A program made the position numbers and the translations under genes. This document shows positions 12,146 through 23,075 of a stretch of 64,000 nt of DNA, piece by piece. Source of the stretch: Corythucha ciliata (taxonomy: Eukaryota; Arthropoda; Insecta; Hemiptera; Tingidae); contig CM075941.1 of the NCBI GenBank assembly GCA_038030265.1, forward strand, positions 39,370,164 through 39,434,163, in the 5' to 3' direction. Each line of letters opens with the position of its first letter. Within the stretch, counting starts at the first letter, position 1. The notes under the pieces are model-generated. The model saw nothing but the letters and a program-made list of their open reading frames with translations. It did not search any database and was not told where the DNA came from.

Positions 12146-12229
12146 GGTGTAGTTACGGGTTTTCTGACCCCCCCCCCTCCCACACATTATCAACTGCGTT
12201 CACTGAAAATTCAAAATTGAGAATTACAA

Positions 12230-13110
12230 ATAAAAATTAGCCCTACTATGGAATAGCCTAAATCGCGGGATTTTTAATTCGGAAACGCCCAACTCGCTGA
12301 TATTTCCATTTCATTTGCAGAACAGAAAAAAATTGTGATTTTTTTTTTAAGCCGCGTGACAGCTAAGCTCGCCAGTTTTTGTTGGTTTTAACCGAGGAGC
12401 AGCGCAATTTGCAGTTTCATCTCATTTGTTTCACACGGAACAGTCAAAATCGATATTTTTCAAAGTTTTAAGTCACGAAACAGTAAAACTCGCCGAATTT
12501 CTCGGTTTTATCCGCGAAACAGATAAACGAGAATCACGAATATTTGGAATTACAGCTACGAAATGGGCCAAAGTCACGGTTCTTCCCAGCCGAACTCGCC
12601 GGTTTTCTTAATTTTTATCGGCATTTTATCGGTGAAGCGACGCAACTCGCGGGATTTCTCATTTTCTTGCGCAGAACAGCCAAAATTTAGATTTTTGGGG
12701 GAATTTAGTCCGAGAAATGGCCAAACTCACCATTTTACACCACCTCTTAAAAACAGCAGAGCAGCCAGACACTCATGGTTTTCCTCAAATACCAGCCAAT
12801 TTTCCAAGCCAAACTTGCTAATTCTTTTAGAAGTATTGCCGCAAAACGCTAAACGTTCTGTTTTTCTCAATTATGTTCCCCCAGCAGGCAAAATAAAAAC
12901 TTTAGAATTCGAGCAGCAGACTGGCGATCAGCCAAAATGCCAAGATTTTTGGCAAAGTAGCTCAAGTCGTAAGCTTGCTCGATTTCAACCGCAGAACAGG
13001 CGCCACTCAGAACGCACCAAAATTGCAATAATTCTGGAATCGCGGGTTTTCGAAGTCTGAACCACCCAGCTCGCGGGTTTTTCACTTTTATTTGTAGAAC
13101 AGAAAAACAT
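12230..13110. repeat. Degenerate repeat array (CGCGG/TTTTATCCGC theme)
   Basis: About 45-bp imperfect monomers combine ACAGxxAAACTCGC with TTTCTCxxTTTTATCCGCG. The theme is the reverse complement of the arrays at 2.6 and 10 kb. Open frames here come from the repeat and show no protein motif. Confidence 0.5.
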
Positions 13111-14879
13111 TATGAGTATTTTTTTAGCCGTGAGACCGCCAATTTTGCTTGTAAAAAGTTAATTTCGCAGGGTCGAGCCACTCAAAAATCATATATCACT
13201 AGGTTCACTCTTTCAAAGGGGCAATTCCACGGCTTATTTTGACTCCAAATTTCGTACAGAACACAATTTCAAGGGTTTGGCTAATTCTATAACGGATTTC
13301 TCCTTTCTCCTGTGAACATTTCTCCCAAAAATATCTATTACGGACCTAGAAAATTTCTCTAGCCGTTCGTTTGGATTAGGCCACGCCAACAGTCAACTCT
13401 AGAGGTCTCTAATTCAACTGTTCCATCCAGGAAAAGACCCTGCACCCCGCCACCTGCCAACCCATCCACGCTTCGTGCGTGTCGCTCAATAGACGATTTC
13501 ACGGTCGGTGATACCCGAAGTTTTCCGAGCGTTTCCGAGGTCGGCCGTTATCGTATTATCTTTGTCGAACCATTTCTATCGTTTAGTGCATTGTTTACAG
13601 TGGTGATTTCTCAGTTTTTTCAATTTTTCTCCGGAATAATGATGACAGGGGCCTTATTCTCTAACGAGATTGAAACATTGCTTTGGTAGAAACATTAAAA
13701 TCTCATTCATGAAATTAAGAAAACTGAACATATGATTTTTGAAAAAAGCAGCGTTGAAAAAAGTTAGTGAATAAGGCCCCTGGAGTGGTCAAATATTGTA
13801 ATTTTATTATTGTATTGTCAAAAATATTGTAAAGTAAATATGACTTCAACACTATAGAACGGTACTCGAGCGGTTTAGACACACGGACGATTGACGGGTT
13901 TCTTGCTAAGGAAATCGAAGTATCAAACATTGTTCATTCATTCCATTCGTGTCATATTTCAAGGGCCCCATGGGCCCCGTACACAATCAATCTAGAAGTC
14001 AACTTAGTTTACAAAATTGCGAGTTGACAACCAAGTTGACTGTCTGTGGGGGGTTGTCAACACACGGGCGACTTACAAAAGTTACAAATTTGTAGGAAGT
14101 TCACATAGCAAAATGAGCTCAACTGGCTTAAAATCTACACAACTTGCAAAATTTGGAACTTTTTTAGGTTTGGAGGGCCGCCCGAAAAGAGCGAAAAGAA
14201 TTTGTAAACTAAAGTGGCCCTTACACGATCAACCATCAACCTGGTTGTCAACTTAGTTAAATATAATATTCGTGTTGACAACAAAGTTAACTGTTTGTGA
14301 GGAAGTTGATGGTTGAAATTTTGAATTCCCTTGCCCACAAACAGTCAACGTTGTAAACGCAATGTTGTAAACAAGGTTGAGAAGCCATGTCGGGTATGGC
14401 CCATTTTCACCAGCAAAATTGATCGCGATTAAAATTGATAGACATTGGTTTCCGATAGCTCACGTAGGACACGGCCTTAGACTGTTAGGCTTGAAAATTA
14501 ACCGACGGCAACAGAAACTTGTCGGTGGCATTCGAAACGTAACTGTGAATATCGTTTTCCACCACGTTTTCAGCTGCACCCCTTCGACAATTCCAATAAA
14601 TTTATGAATTTTTGTAAAGAAATGATTCATTAGGGATTATACTTTGCTTCCTAAGTTCCTAAGTGAAAAATAGTACCCTCACCCACACACACTCTGCGGC
14701 CCTCGGATTGGGCTTACGAGCTGATAAAAAATTGTATATTTTCATGTACAAAATTACTCATATGAACTCACCAATTCTTCTTTTCTTCCTGTCCAGTGAT
14801 GAAGTCCTAGAAGGGAGAGATGAACAAGCCTGAGTGTAATCACGTGGTTGTCCATTGTTTATTATTATTATTTTTCTAA
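13111..14879. other. No gene seen; MITE-like debris
   Basis: The stretch contains repeated and inverted GTCAACTTGGTTGTCAACTTAG-like words at 13990-14370 (short copies in both orientations around 'GTTGACAACxAAGTT'). Near 14397 lies a GGCCCATTTTCACCA end like that of the MITE at 50753. No complete element could be delimited. Confidence 0.35.
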
Positions 14880-15209
14880 ATACCAGTTGAATAAACTCAT
14901 CAAGCGAGAGTTGGTTCTAGCCTATCTCACAGACCACTCATCAAAACTAATTAAAAAGTTAAATACGGACGGCGAAACATGCTACGCAGTACACAATGAC
15001 AATCACAAAACTAATGACCTCTCTGGCTCTGAAAACGGCGGCAAAGCACGCTTGTGATTTCCTGACTAAATATTCCCCTTCCCGGAGTACATTGCCTTCC
15101 CGTATTTCACCACTGGATGCGAACAGCAAAGCCGAGGCTCTTGATTTTTTAATGGTGGTGCGGGAGCGACGTTGTGAACGTTACGTGAACATAAAAAATC
15201 ACTGGATGA

Positions 15210-16060
15210 ATCACTGAATGCAAGGTTTGAAATTGAAGACGAATTAGCGGAGAAAAGGATTAGGATTGAAAAGCAGCTTGTGGAATTAAGAAAGGAAATT
15301 AAAGTTTTCAAAGGGGAAATATGCAATAAGAATAAAGAGATTGATCTTCTAAAAGAAAACCTTAAAAGCTCAGAGTCCAGTTTGAACGTAAAATTTACTG
15401 AAGCTGCGTTTGTAAACAGGGATACACAAACTGACTCTCTCGAAATGAAAGGTCATCTATGGAGTCTGTTCTTCTGGAAATAAATTCTAATCCTATCAGG
15501 AGTCAGAAGCTATACAGGAGACTGGAAATGTTTGGTGACCAAAATGGAAGGGGAATGGGTAAAAATGTATATGACATGGATAAGAAGGAATATGATGTAA
15601 TTTCGTGGGTCAAACCGTATGTGCGAAGGGATATAATCAGTTCAGAAGACATAAATAGGAATAACTAGGGAGTGAAGATATTGCACGAGACGATTCAGCT
15701 AGTGTTTTTGATTTAATAGTGAAATGTTTATTTGCCTCTAATGGAGATCCAATTATAGTAAGTGCAATACCTGGAAGACGTGACCTTCCGTCTTGGTCGA
15801 TTGTTAATAGGGAAATCCGGAAGTTGAATAAGTTAATATCTGGATTGGGAAGCCACTTTGGTAACCTGATTTTTATTCCGCACCTTTTTCGCCGACACCA
15901 TTTCACCGGAAATGGTGATGCGTTGAACAAAAAATGTGTGCGATCACTTGCTAGCGTGCTGGACGCAGTTGTAATGTGTTTCATTTTGCCAAGTGAAAGG
16001 TTGTTTGACGTGAATCTAGCAGGGAATAGTTATTTTTTATAAAACCTTCTGACGATTTTT
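15210..16060 (+). pseudogene. LINE ORF1: coiled coil plus SGNH-like domain
   Basis: A charged heptad-rich segment (RIEKQLVELRKEIKVFKGE, then KNKEIDLLKENLKSSES; 15260-15375) predicts a coiled coil. It is followed by an SGNH/GDSL-like block I (MFGDQNGRGMGKNV, about 15527-15570, where the family has GDSxGRGM). VSAIPGRRDLPSWSIVNREI (about 15758-15817) and a terminal block with FTGNGDALNKK (about 15902) follow. The catalytic His of that terminal block appears replaced by Ala, and the nucleophile Ser of GDS is Gln. Stops and frame changes near 15480 and 15665 break the ORF. In this family ORF1 acts as a nucleic-acid-binding partner of the retrotransposition complex. Confidence 0.5.
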
Positions 16061-16345
16061 TCTGTCAAAAAAAATGATTGTAATGCTCGGTTACCTTATT
16101 TAAATCCTATCGACGAACCTACTGGGGCGAGCAATATTGTGAATTCCATTAAGTTGAATTCCTTAAGTCTAAAAGATACCTTCGCTAAGCGCAACGGTAT
16201 AATTGATGGCAACATTGGTGTCGTTTCAAATATGTTCAAATGTTGAGTGGTAAAAACAAACGTAAACGTGTACGTGTACGATTTAACAACGATAAGTCTG
16301 CTCTTGACTGCCAAATCTCATTGGAAGAAGTAAGGAAAACCAAGT

Positions 16346-17280
16346 CAATGTCATTAACATTTTGACTCATAATGTTCAGAGCTTAACAAATAAGATAGAT
16401 CAGATTAATTTATTAATAAAATCAAAGAGCTTCAAGTACGATGTGATTTGTGTGAACGAACACTGGCTAAGTAAGGAACAATTAGGAAGCTGTTGCTTGG
16501 AGGGTTATAATCTAGTAGCACAATTTTGCCGAGAGAGAGGTACACATGGAGGAACGGGGATCTACGTAAAAAATAGTACAGAAAGCAAATTCGTTGTTAC
16601 AAATCGCCAGGATCTACAAAATAAGTTCGGTTGTCCCCATGAATTCGAAGGTTCTTTTATTGAATTGACTGGCAGGTTCAATAAAAAAGAAAGATTCTTA
16701 ATTGTCACTGTGTACAGATCTGGTAAGACAGGCGACCCTGATTCCTTTTTGTCAAAATTGGAGGCATGCATCAGGGAACTTGTGTAGAAAACCCGCGTAA
16801 ATCTGATCATAACTGGAGATTTCATTAAATTAATGCGTTGGAAAGTAGCAAGTCAAGGGAGGAAATGTTTACAATGTTTGATAGTTATAAAATTGTTAAT
16901 TCCGTAACAGAGCTACAAGAGTTGGAAAGGAAAGCGCGACAGGCTGTGTATCAAATATGGAACCAACTGCCGTTGAGACTCGTGTCATTTCACAGGTTAT
17001 TCCGACCACTGTGCGCTAGAAACTTCTGTTTGGGGCGTGCCTGAGGGACACAGGAAGACTATTACTAAACTGAAAGAAAAATATCGAGTAGTGAATGATC
17101 TTTCTCTTGCTAACCTCCTTAAGAATCTCGAGGGCGAAAACTGGGAGAGCCTTTACACGGAAAAAAAGTATGTTAAAAATACGAAAAATTTGAGGATATG
17201 TAACGAGGCGGCCCCAATTTTTGGCTTCATTTGTATAATTTCATTCCCCAGTATAAGAAGGAAAACCTTCAGTTGAGCGA
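16346..17280 (+). pseudogene. LINE ORF2 endonuclease (EEP) fragment
   Basis: LTHNVQSLTNKIDQINLLI, DVICVNEHWL and GGTGIYVKN match the first three blocks of the exonuclease-endonuclease-phosphatase fold (the N of HNVQSL, the E of NEHWL). VTVYRSGKTGDPDSFLSKL fits the VYRxP segment. In the usual VYRPP position the prolines are lost. A stop follows at about 16785. A later piece (about 17080-17180, VVNDLSLANLLKNLEGENWE) fits the linker ahead of the RT, after which the element ends. No RT motifs are present. Confidence 0.6.
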
Positions 17281-17359
17281 GTTTGTTTACCAGATGATAA
17301 ATAAAGGAAACCCCTAGCAACGGGAGGAAAGGGAAAGAAAAGGCACAATTTGGGGGAAA

Positions 17360-17902
17360 TCAAGCCCATATAAAAAGGCGTGCAGAGCTCGTCTCGAAGC
17401 ATCATTTTGACAGTTTTTGGCAGTTTTCACAGTTTTCTTAACGCCAGTGTCATTTTGTGAGTTTAGTTCACTCAAAAGGGCAGGGAGTGATTCACGGGGT
17501 GAATTGTCGCGTTTGTGCGTTTTTTTTTTGTACGTTGTGCGTCTTCTTTTTCGTTTTTTTTGCTTCTAAATTCTTTCGCTCGTCGCCGTGTACGAGTTTT
17601 CAACGGTGTGCCCGTTCGAGTTACAATACACTCGCACACACCACTCACAAGTTGTCTCCGACGTTGCCGCCACTCACCGTAGTTGGACCCGGCACGCATT
17701 AAAGACACATTTCGTCGTTCGTTGTTGCCGCCACTCACCGTAGTCGGACCCGGCACGCACAAGACGTCACTCGCCGTTCGTTTTCGCCGCCACTCACCGT
17801 AGTCGGACCCGGCGGACTCTGTTCATCGAAGTGGACACACGGACACGCACACGTACACGCACAAACACAACGCGCGACTACACCCAGAAACGCAGAAGCG
17901 GA
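17360..17902 (+). promoter_or_regulatory. TATA-box promoter and GC-rich transcribed leader
   Basis: TATAAAAA (17369-17376) is followed about 25-30 bp downstream by a TCGAAGCATCATT start-like region, then a GC-rich stretch with tandem repeats. The leader appears to continue after the Transib insertion (21218-21515) up to AACGGGTGAGTG, a good splice-donor context near 21514. It may be the 5' leader of a retroelement or of a host gene split by the transposon; no downstream exon was identified. Confidence 0.35.
17660..17820 (+). repeat. Three tandem units of about 60 bp
   Basis: GCCGCCACTCACCGTAGT starts at 17666, 17727 and 17786, each followed by GGACCCGGC. The second and third units are most alike. 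It lies in the leader interrupted by the Transib element. Confidence 0.8.
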
Positions 17903-17907
17903 CATCG

Positions 17908-17935
17908 CACAGTGGGGCAAAGGTGGAAAAAACTA
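17908..17935 (+). repeat. Transib 5' end: heptamer, 12-nt spacer, A-rich nonamer
   Basis: CACAGTG (17908-17914), then a 12-nt spacer (17915-17926), then AAAAAACTA (17927-17935). CACAGTG equals the consensus heptamer of V(D)J recombination signals. Confidence 0.75.
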
Positions 17936-18806
17936 TATTTTTGAAAGTGAGAATTTCGTTCGTTCAAAATTCGTTTCCCATAGTATATGGCATGCAGAAT
18001 CAAGATATGATATTCGTTTTTCAATTAAATGGTAAAATGATGAGTCAATTGGGCTTCAAAGTTGAAAGTCGACAAAATGAACAAAATAGGATTGATTCAA
18101 ATTATTTTCCGCAGGTTTCCGTTTTTGTTGAAATGGAATTAATTGGTTGTTAATGTGACCGTACGCCTCTTAAGAGTAACATGAGTGCATCAATCAAGTG
18201 AAACAGGCGGGTGAAACTCATGTCCTAAGGCCAAGAACTATTAGGTGATTATGTCCTCTAGTAGTTCACATACGAAAAAAGCTCCGCCTTCCTCCGGCAT
18301 GAATGCTAAATTGTTGTTATCTAGATGCATTTGAGGTTGTGCTGTACAATTTTCATCTGCATCCAGCTACAACTCTGGTATCTACAACCACTTTCATGCA
18401 AGAATAGCCAAATGTGTGTTTTTTGTTGTTTTTCGTTTTAATAATGAAACGTTAACTATGTACCTTAGAGGTTAACTATCGTAAATGCATTTTCATAAAT
18501 TTTAAAATTTGAAATTAAAAAATTTAAATTAATACCTAAAATTTCGTCTAACTTTCCATGATTAGGCAAACTGTGTGTGTAAAAGTATGATGATTGATTG
18601 GCAATAAAATAATCTACTGATGGAGGCAAAAAGAAGAGAAGAGAGAAATACTTTCTATAGAGAATAAAGTCCAAATCAGATTCTATAAATATTTATCAAA
18701 TTTAAAATATTTCATTTTATAAGAATACTTTGATCAGTGCCAGAAATATTTCCCTTTGTTTTTCCATTCGGGATACGTACTTGCTGTGAAACGTCTGAAA
18801 ATTACA

Positions 18807-20688
18807 ATGGAAACAGCTAATATTCGATACCGGGACTTGTGTGGAGGACCATTGAAGAGTACATTTCCAGTATTTTCCCTGATTTGTCCGAGGAAAAAAC
18901 GAAGATACTTTGCGAACAACTGCGCAAACGTTTTATTGCCCACTTTAACCAAAAGTTTAATGCCGTTAATCGCAATAAAGTTAAGTTCTTAAAGAAACAT
19001 GAGACTTGGATGGAAGGTAACTTCTCGAAAACAAAAATCAATAAGAATCAATTTTAAAATATAAAACCAAATTAATAATTAGGTGAGTTCTCCGCTTATT
19101 TTGGTAACACCAACAACGATAGTTCATTCCACCGAGGGGGACGACCAGAAAAAAGTTTTGAAGTCTGTGGAAAAAGAAGTCAAAAAAATAAAATTCGCGA
19201 GCTACGATCGTTGCACTCACAGGGTTTGATTAATGCTGCATCAACGTCAGAACCTCAGTTCACCCGTTTTAGTAAAGATTTCGCGTTGTCACTTTTCACT
19301 CAAGCCAAATTGACCAAGTACCAATACGAGGTAATCAGGAAGGCAACGAAAAGTATTGGATGCGACATTTTTCCTAGCTACAAGAAAATCACCGAATCTA
19401 AAAAAGAGTGCTACCCTGAAAATCTACAGATCAGCGAGACTTCGGCTCAGGTTCCCCTGCAAGACCTTCTAAACCACACAGCCAAACCGGATCCTGATGA
19501 CAAAAAGCACCTCAGGGCTCAAAAACTGGAAAGGACAGACATTGCAGCTTATTTCGAAGTGGGGGTTCGACGGAACCTCTGGGCAGAGTGAATTCTCCCG
19601 GAGGTATTCGACTGAAGCAACGAGTTTCGACTCCCACTTATTCATGACTTCCATGGTCCCTTTAAGAATAACTTCAAGCGATCCTCATAACGAAATAATA
19701 TGGGAAAATCCCCGTCCTTCATCCACGCGATATTGCAGACCAATACGTTTTCGATACGAAAAAGAGACTCTTGAATTGGCTCGTGAGGAGAAAGCATGTG
19801 TCGAAGCTGAATACAACGATTTGCGATCGACAGAAGTAGATTTCAGCGGCATAAAAATCTCGGTTCAACACCTCTTAATATTTTCAATGTTGGATGGGAA
19901 GGTAGCACAAGCTGTAACTGAGACTTCGTCATCTAGCAATTGCTTCATTTGTGACAGTCGTCCGTCAGAAATGAACGACCTAGCCAAAGTTCGACGGAAG
20001 CCAACGGATGAAGAAGCACTTAAATTAGGAATATCACCTCTTCACGCCCGAATAAAAACCATGGAATATATTTTGCATCTAGCTTACAATTTGAGTTTCG
20101 AAAAATGGCGATCGACAAAGACGACTAATGCAATGAAAGAGGCCGAGAAAAAACGCATCCAGGATGAATTCTTGGACGAATTGGGGATTCGAGTGGATTT
20201 TGTGAAACAAGGATACGGATCATCTAATACCGGAAATACTGCCCGGAGGTTTTTCGCCAACCCAGATTTAACTTCAGAAGTCACAAAAAATCGATAAACA
20301 CTTGATTGAGCGACTAGGTACCATCTTAAATGTGACCAACAGCAACCATGACATTGATGCCGTTAAATTTGGGGTCCACGCGAAAGAAACCGCTGAGATA
20401 GCCATTCAACTTTACCCATGGTACTACATGCCCTCAACAGTTCACAAATTGCTGGTTCACGGCTCAGAAATTATTACAGCTGCAGCTCTTCCCGTGGGAA
20501 TGCTATCTGAAGAAGCGCAAGAAAGTCGCAACAAAGACTACAAAATCTTCAGATTGAATCACGCGAGGAAGCACTCTCGCACAGTTACAAACGAGGACAT
20601 TTTTCATAAGATTCTGGAGACCTCAGACCCACCCACTTATTACGAGTTTGAGGCCGGAACTCAAAAAGAAGCACTTGCCAGTGAGTGA
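18807..20688 (+). pseudogene. RAG1-like (Transib) transposase, frameshifted
   Basis: A DDE transposase related to the RAG1 catalytic core. Visible landmarks, in order: KWGFDGTSG with the first Asp at 19569-19571 (RAG1 has CDGMGD), IFSMLDGKV with the second Asp at 19893-19895, and the zinc Cys pair in CFICDS about 25 residues later. GNTARRFF (RAG1 GNFARKL) follows, then the zinc His pair HKLLVH (20443 and 20458, same spacing as RAG1 HKTLAH) and EEAQESRNKDYKIFR with the catalytic Glu at 20521-20523 (RAG1 GNESGNKLFRRF). The start is the ATG at 18807. Frame breaks lie near 18845, about 19540-19560 and in the A-run near 20286-20291; the interval 19057-19080 needs an intron or another repair. All catalytic and zinc residues survive. 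No RAG2-like frame is seen. Confidence 0.85.
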
Positions 20689-21174
20689 GGACATACGGGA
20701 GTTGTTGCTTTGAAAAAGGTTTTTTTATTTTATTGTGTTTCACTACCCAAATTCCATTTCATTTTGTGCATAATTTTTGCAATAAGAAGCTGAATTTCAT
20801 TTCTTTGGTTTTAAGTTATTTTTTTATTAGTGAGAAGTTTTTTCTATTATTTCTGTAGCAAGAAGTTTTAAAGCGTTTTTAGAAAGCATACATATAACGT
20901 GGGGGTATCACCAATCTTTCTTTTAATTTCGTATTTTTCTATTATTATTGAGTTTAGAGTTTTCGTGAATACGCGTATTCGCTCATGGCTCATTTCACGC
21001 TATAGATCGTAAGAAATATGTTTGAAAATTTTTTAAACCAAATTTTTTTAACACATAATTATAGACAAATCAATGATCATGTGCGGCAAAGACTGTTATC
21101 CAACGTTAAATTTCACGCTGAACAAAAAACTTCCTATCAACAAGTGGCCTCAAACGCTTCGTTTCCGACTTATT

Positions 21175-21212
21175 TAGTTTTTTCCCATTTTTGCAACAAT
21201 TGCCCCACTGTG
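21175..21212 (-). repeat. Transib 3' end: heptamer, 22-nt spacer, same nonamer
   Basis: Read inward on the minus strand: CACAGTG (21212-21206), a 22-nt spacer (21205-21184), then AAAAAACTA (21183-21175). The nonamer-like block is identical to that of the left end. The spacers share only their outer six bases (GGGCAA). Confidence 0.75.
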
Positions 21213-21299
21213 CATCGTGAGTCAGTCCACTCCCTGCGCCTGCCGTCTTCAAGACCCCGTCTCCACCTCCTCTGCGGAAGCGAACCAGCTCGTCGGCTA

Positions 21300-21430
21300 A
21301 CGCCGCCGACCACTCACCACTTACACGCACACACACACCCCCACATACACACCCACCCACACACCCACCACTCACACATACCCCCCCTCACACCTTACTA
21401 CCCCACACCTACCCCCCCCCCCCCCCGACA
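21300..21430 (+). repeat. CA-rich and poly-C low-complexity tract
   Basis: CACACA/CCCACC microsatellite ending in a 16-17 C run. The His/Thr-rich open frame across it is a product of the repeat. Confidence 0.8.
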
Positions 21431-21879
21431 AGTTGATTCGCTTCCTCAACGGAACTTCAGGGACACAGGTCAAGGAACGGTTAAACGAACCGAGCGGTCC
21501 ACAGGGAATCAAACGGGTGAGTGCATTTTCTTTTTCTTTTCTCTTTAGCTTTCGTTGTTTAGGGTGTTTGTTTGTGTTCACAGAACATAACTCGCTCAAC
21601 AATCATCACCCTGAGTGTCGATCGCAGCACGCAACCCCACAACCGTTTCTTCAAATCATCGTTCTCAAATTCGTCTTGTTCTTCTAACCAATATAACTTT
21701 CAATTTTTCCATAAACTGTGTCAAAAACCTTTCTTTTGCAACCAACCCTCAACCTAAGCAAACCCCACGGAAAATACGTGTTCGGACCGAACCACGTTAT
21801 AGCCTTATTCTTTTTTTTAAACAAAAACATAAGGGAAGGGAATTATTATAATCAATTGGGAATTTTCATAACAATAGTG

Positions 21880-23075
21880 CAGTTATCGGGGCCACTAGCA
21901 TGGAGTAGTTTTTCACGAACCTACGGTAGTAGTTTGCGACTCTCAGAAACTGACGGACTGCTTTAAGGTGCGTTGGACGGGGGTACTCTGAATCGCCTTT
22001 GTCTTAGCCTCGCTCATTCTGAGGCCTTTGTCGTCTACAATGAATCCCATATACTCGATGCTGCTGTGACATATCTCAGACTTTTCCAAACTGACAGACA
22101 ACTTCAGCAATTTCATATGTTCTTCAAACGTTTTCACAACGTAACGGTCACTAAAACAATGTTGTCGAGGTAGACGAAACAGTAATTGTCCAGAAGAGGA
22201 CCCAACACACTATCCATGAGCCGTTGGATGTGCGGAAGCACATCCAATTCTTGGTGCAGGTGCTTGAGTACTGCAGGCGAAGGTGTGTACGCCCGCTGTC
22301 TGATTGGTCTCACCCCGGGTTGGATGACTATCTCGTGCTCAACCAGATCTGTGCAGCCCAAGATGTCCTCCCGACCTCCTGCTGCTATTTGTTCGAGCTT
22401 TCTCTTAAATTCGCTCACCGAGGATTAATCCCTGATCCATGGTGGGGAAAACTAGCACTGGGAAATCATTCTTACCTCGATCGGCAGCAGCTCCACAGCA
22501 TATGCTGCTACGCAGTGAGTCGAATCTACTGTTTGTATCACTCCCTTTTCTACGGTGATTTTTTCTAAGCCGAGCTCTTTAACAAGAAGCACCAACCTTC
22601 GTCCCATGATAGGTTTCCGCCCCAGAATCCAATAGTGCCGAGACCATCGTGCCTCCAACTTTAATATCAATGCTCGGTCTGCGATCTCCCGCTTTTTTAC
22701 TGAAACGATACCGGTAATTTGTATTCGGACTCGACCTGCCATTTCTCTTGAATGGCTTATTGGGGGTTTCTTACGCCTTCCAGCTGCTTAATTCCGGGCG
22801 CCCCCACTTCCGTTTCCCGACGCCTGTGGGTTACAATTTGGGCACCTTCTTCTGATAAAACCTCCTTTGCCACAGTCAAAACACTTTATCTGGCGCCTAA
22901 AACCGCTGCGCCGATTGGGATGGTCACCACCTTCATTTGTGTCACGCACTTGCGACGAGCCACTAGAGATTTGAGCGACTTGACCCTCAGGCCGTTGACT
23001 CTCATACCCCTGAGCACAAAGGTAGGCAAGAGCGCCTTCGATGATGGGGGGGGGGGGGTTGACGATACTCGTCAC
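21880..23075 (-). pseudogene. Ty3/gypsy pol: zinc knuckle, protease and partial RT
   Basis: In minus-strand order there is a CCHC-like knuckle CFDCGKGGFIRRRC (about 22880-22840) whose His is Phe, then a retropepsin block with LLDSGAE (about 22640-22620) in a different frame. The start of the RT follows (HEIVIQPGVRPIRQRAYTPS, about 22340). It joins directly to the later RT segment IQRLMDSVLGPLLDNYCFVY with YLDN in place of YLDD (about 22160). VEKSEICxxxxxYMGFIVDD-type sequence and AVRQFLRVANYYRRFVKNYS (to about 21890) come last. Roughly 130 residues holding the first RT Asp are missing, and RNase H and integrase are absent. Confidence 0.8.

Larger units (their letters stand above)
14880..17290 (+). 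mobile_element. CR1/L2-like LINE fragment lacking reverse transcriptase
   Basis: An ORF1 with coiled coil and SGNH-like esterase region is followed by an apurinic-type endonuclease domain and part of the linker before the reverse transcriptase. The SGNH-like ORF1 with an EEP endonuclease is typical of CR1/L2-type non-LTR elements. The sequence stops before the RT core, so the 3' part is lost by deletion or replaced by the unrelated leader at 17.36 kb. Confidence 0.6.
17908..21212 (+). mobile_element. Transib-type transposon with RSS-like ends
   Basis: The 3,305-bp element is bounded by CACAGTGGGGCAA and its inverse, with a 5-bp direct duplication CATCG (17903-17907 and 21213-21217). A 5-bp duplication and CAC-beginning ends are the signature of Transib/RAG-family transposition. 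It encodes a RAG1-like transposase (18807-20688). About 900 bp of 5' and 520 bp of 3' non-coding sequence show no further gene. It split a GC-rich leader whose sequence continues on the right. Clean ends with a frameshifted gene suggest a moderately young, non-autonomous copy. Confidence 0.88.

Noticed and set aside
21018..21548. 176-codon His/Pro/Thr-rich open frame
   Set aside because: It crosses the Transib end, its target duplication and a CA/C-run microsatellite; composition is set by the repeat.
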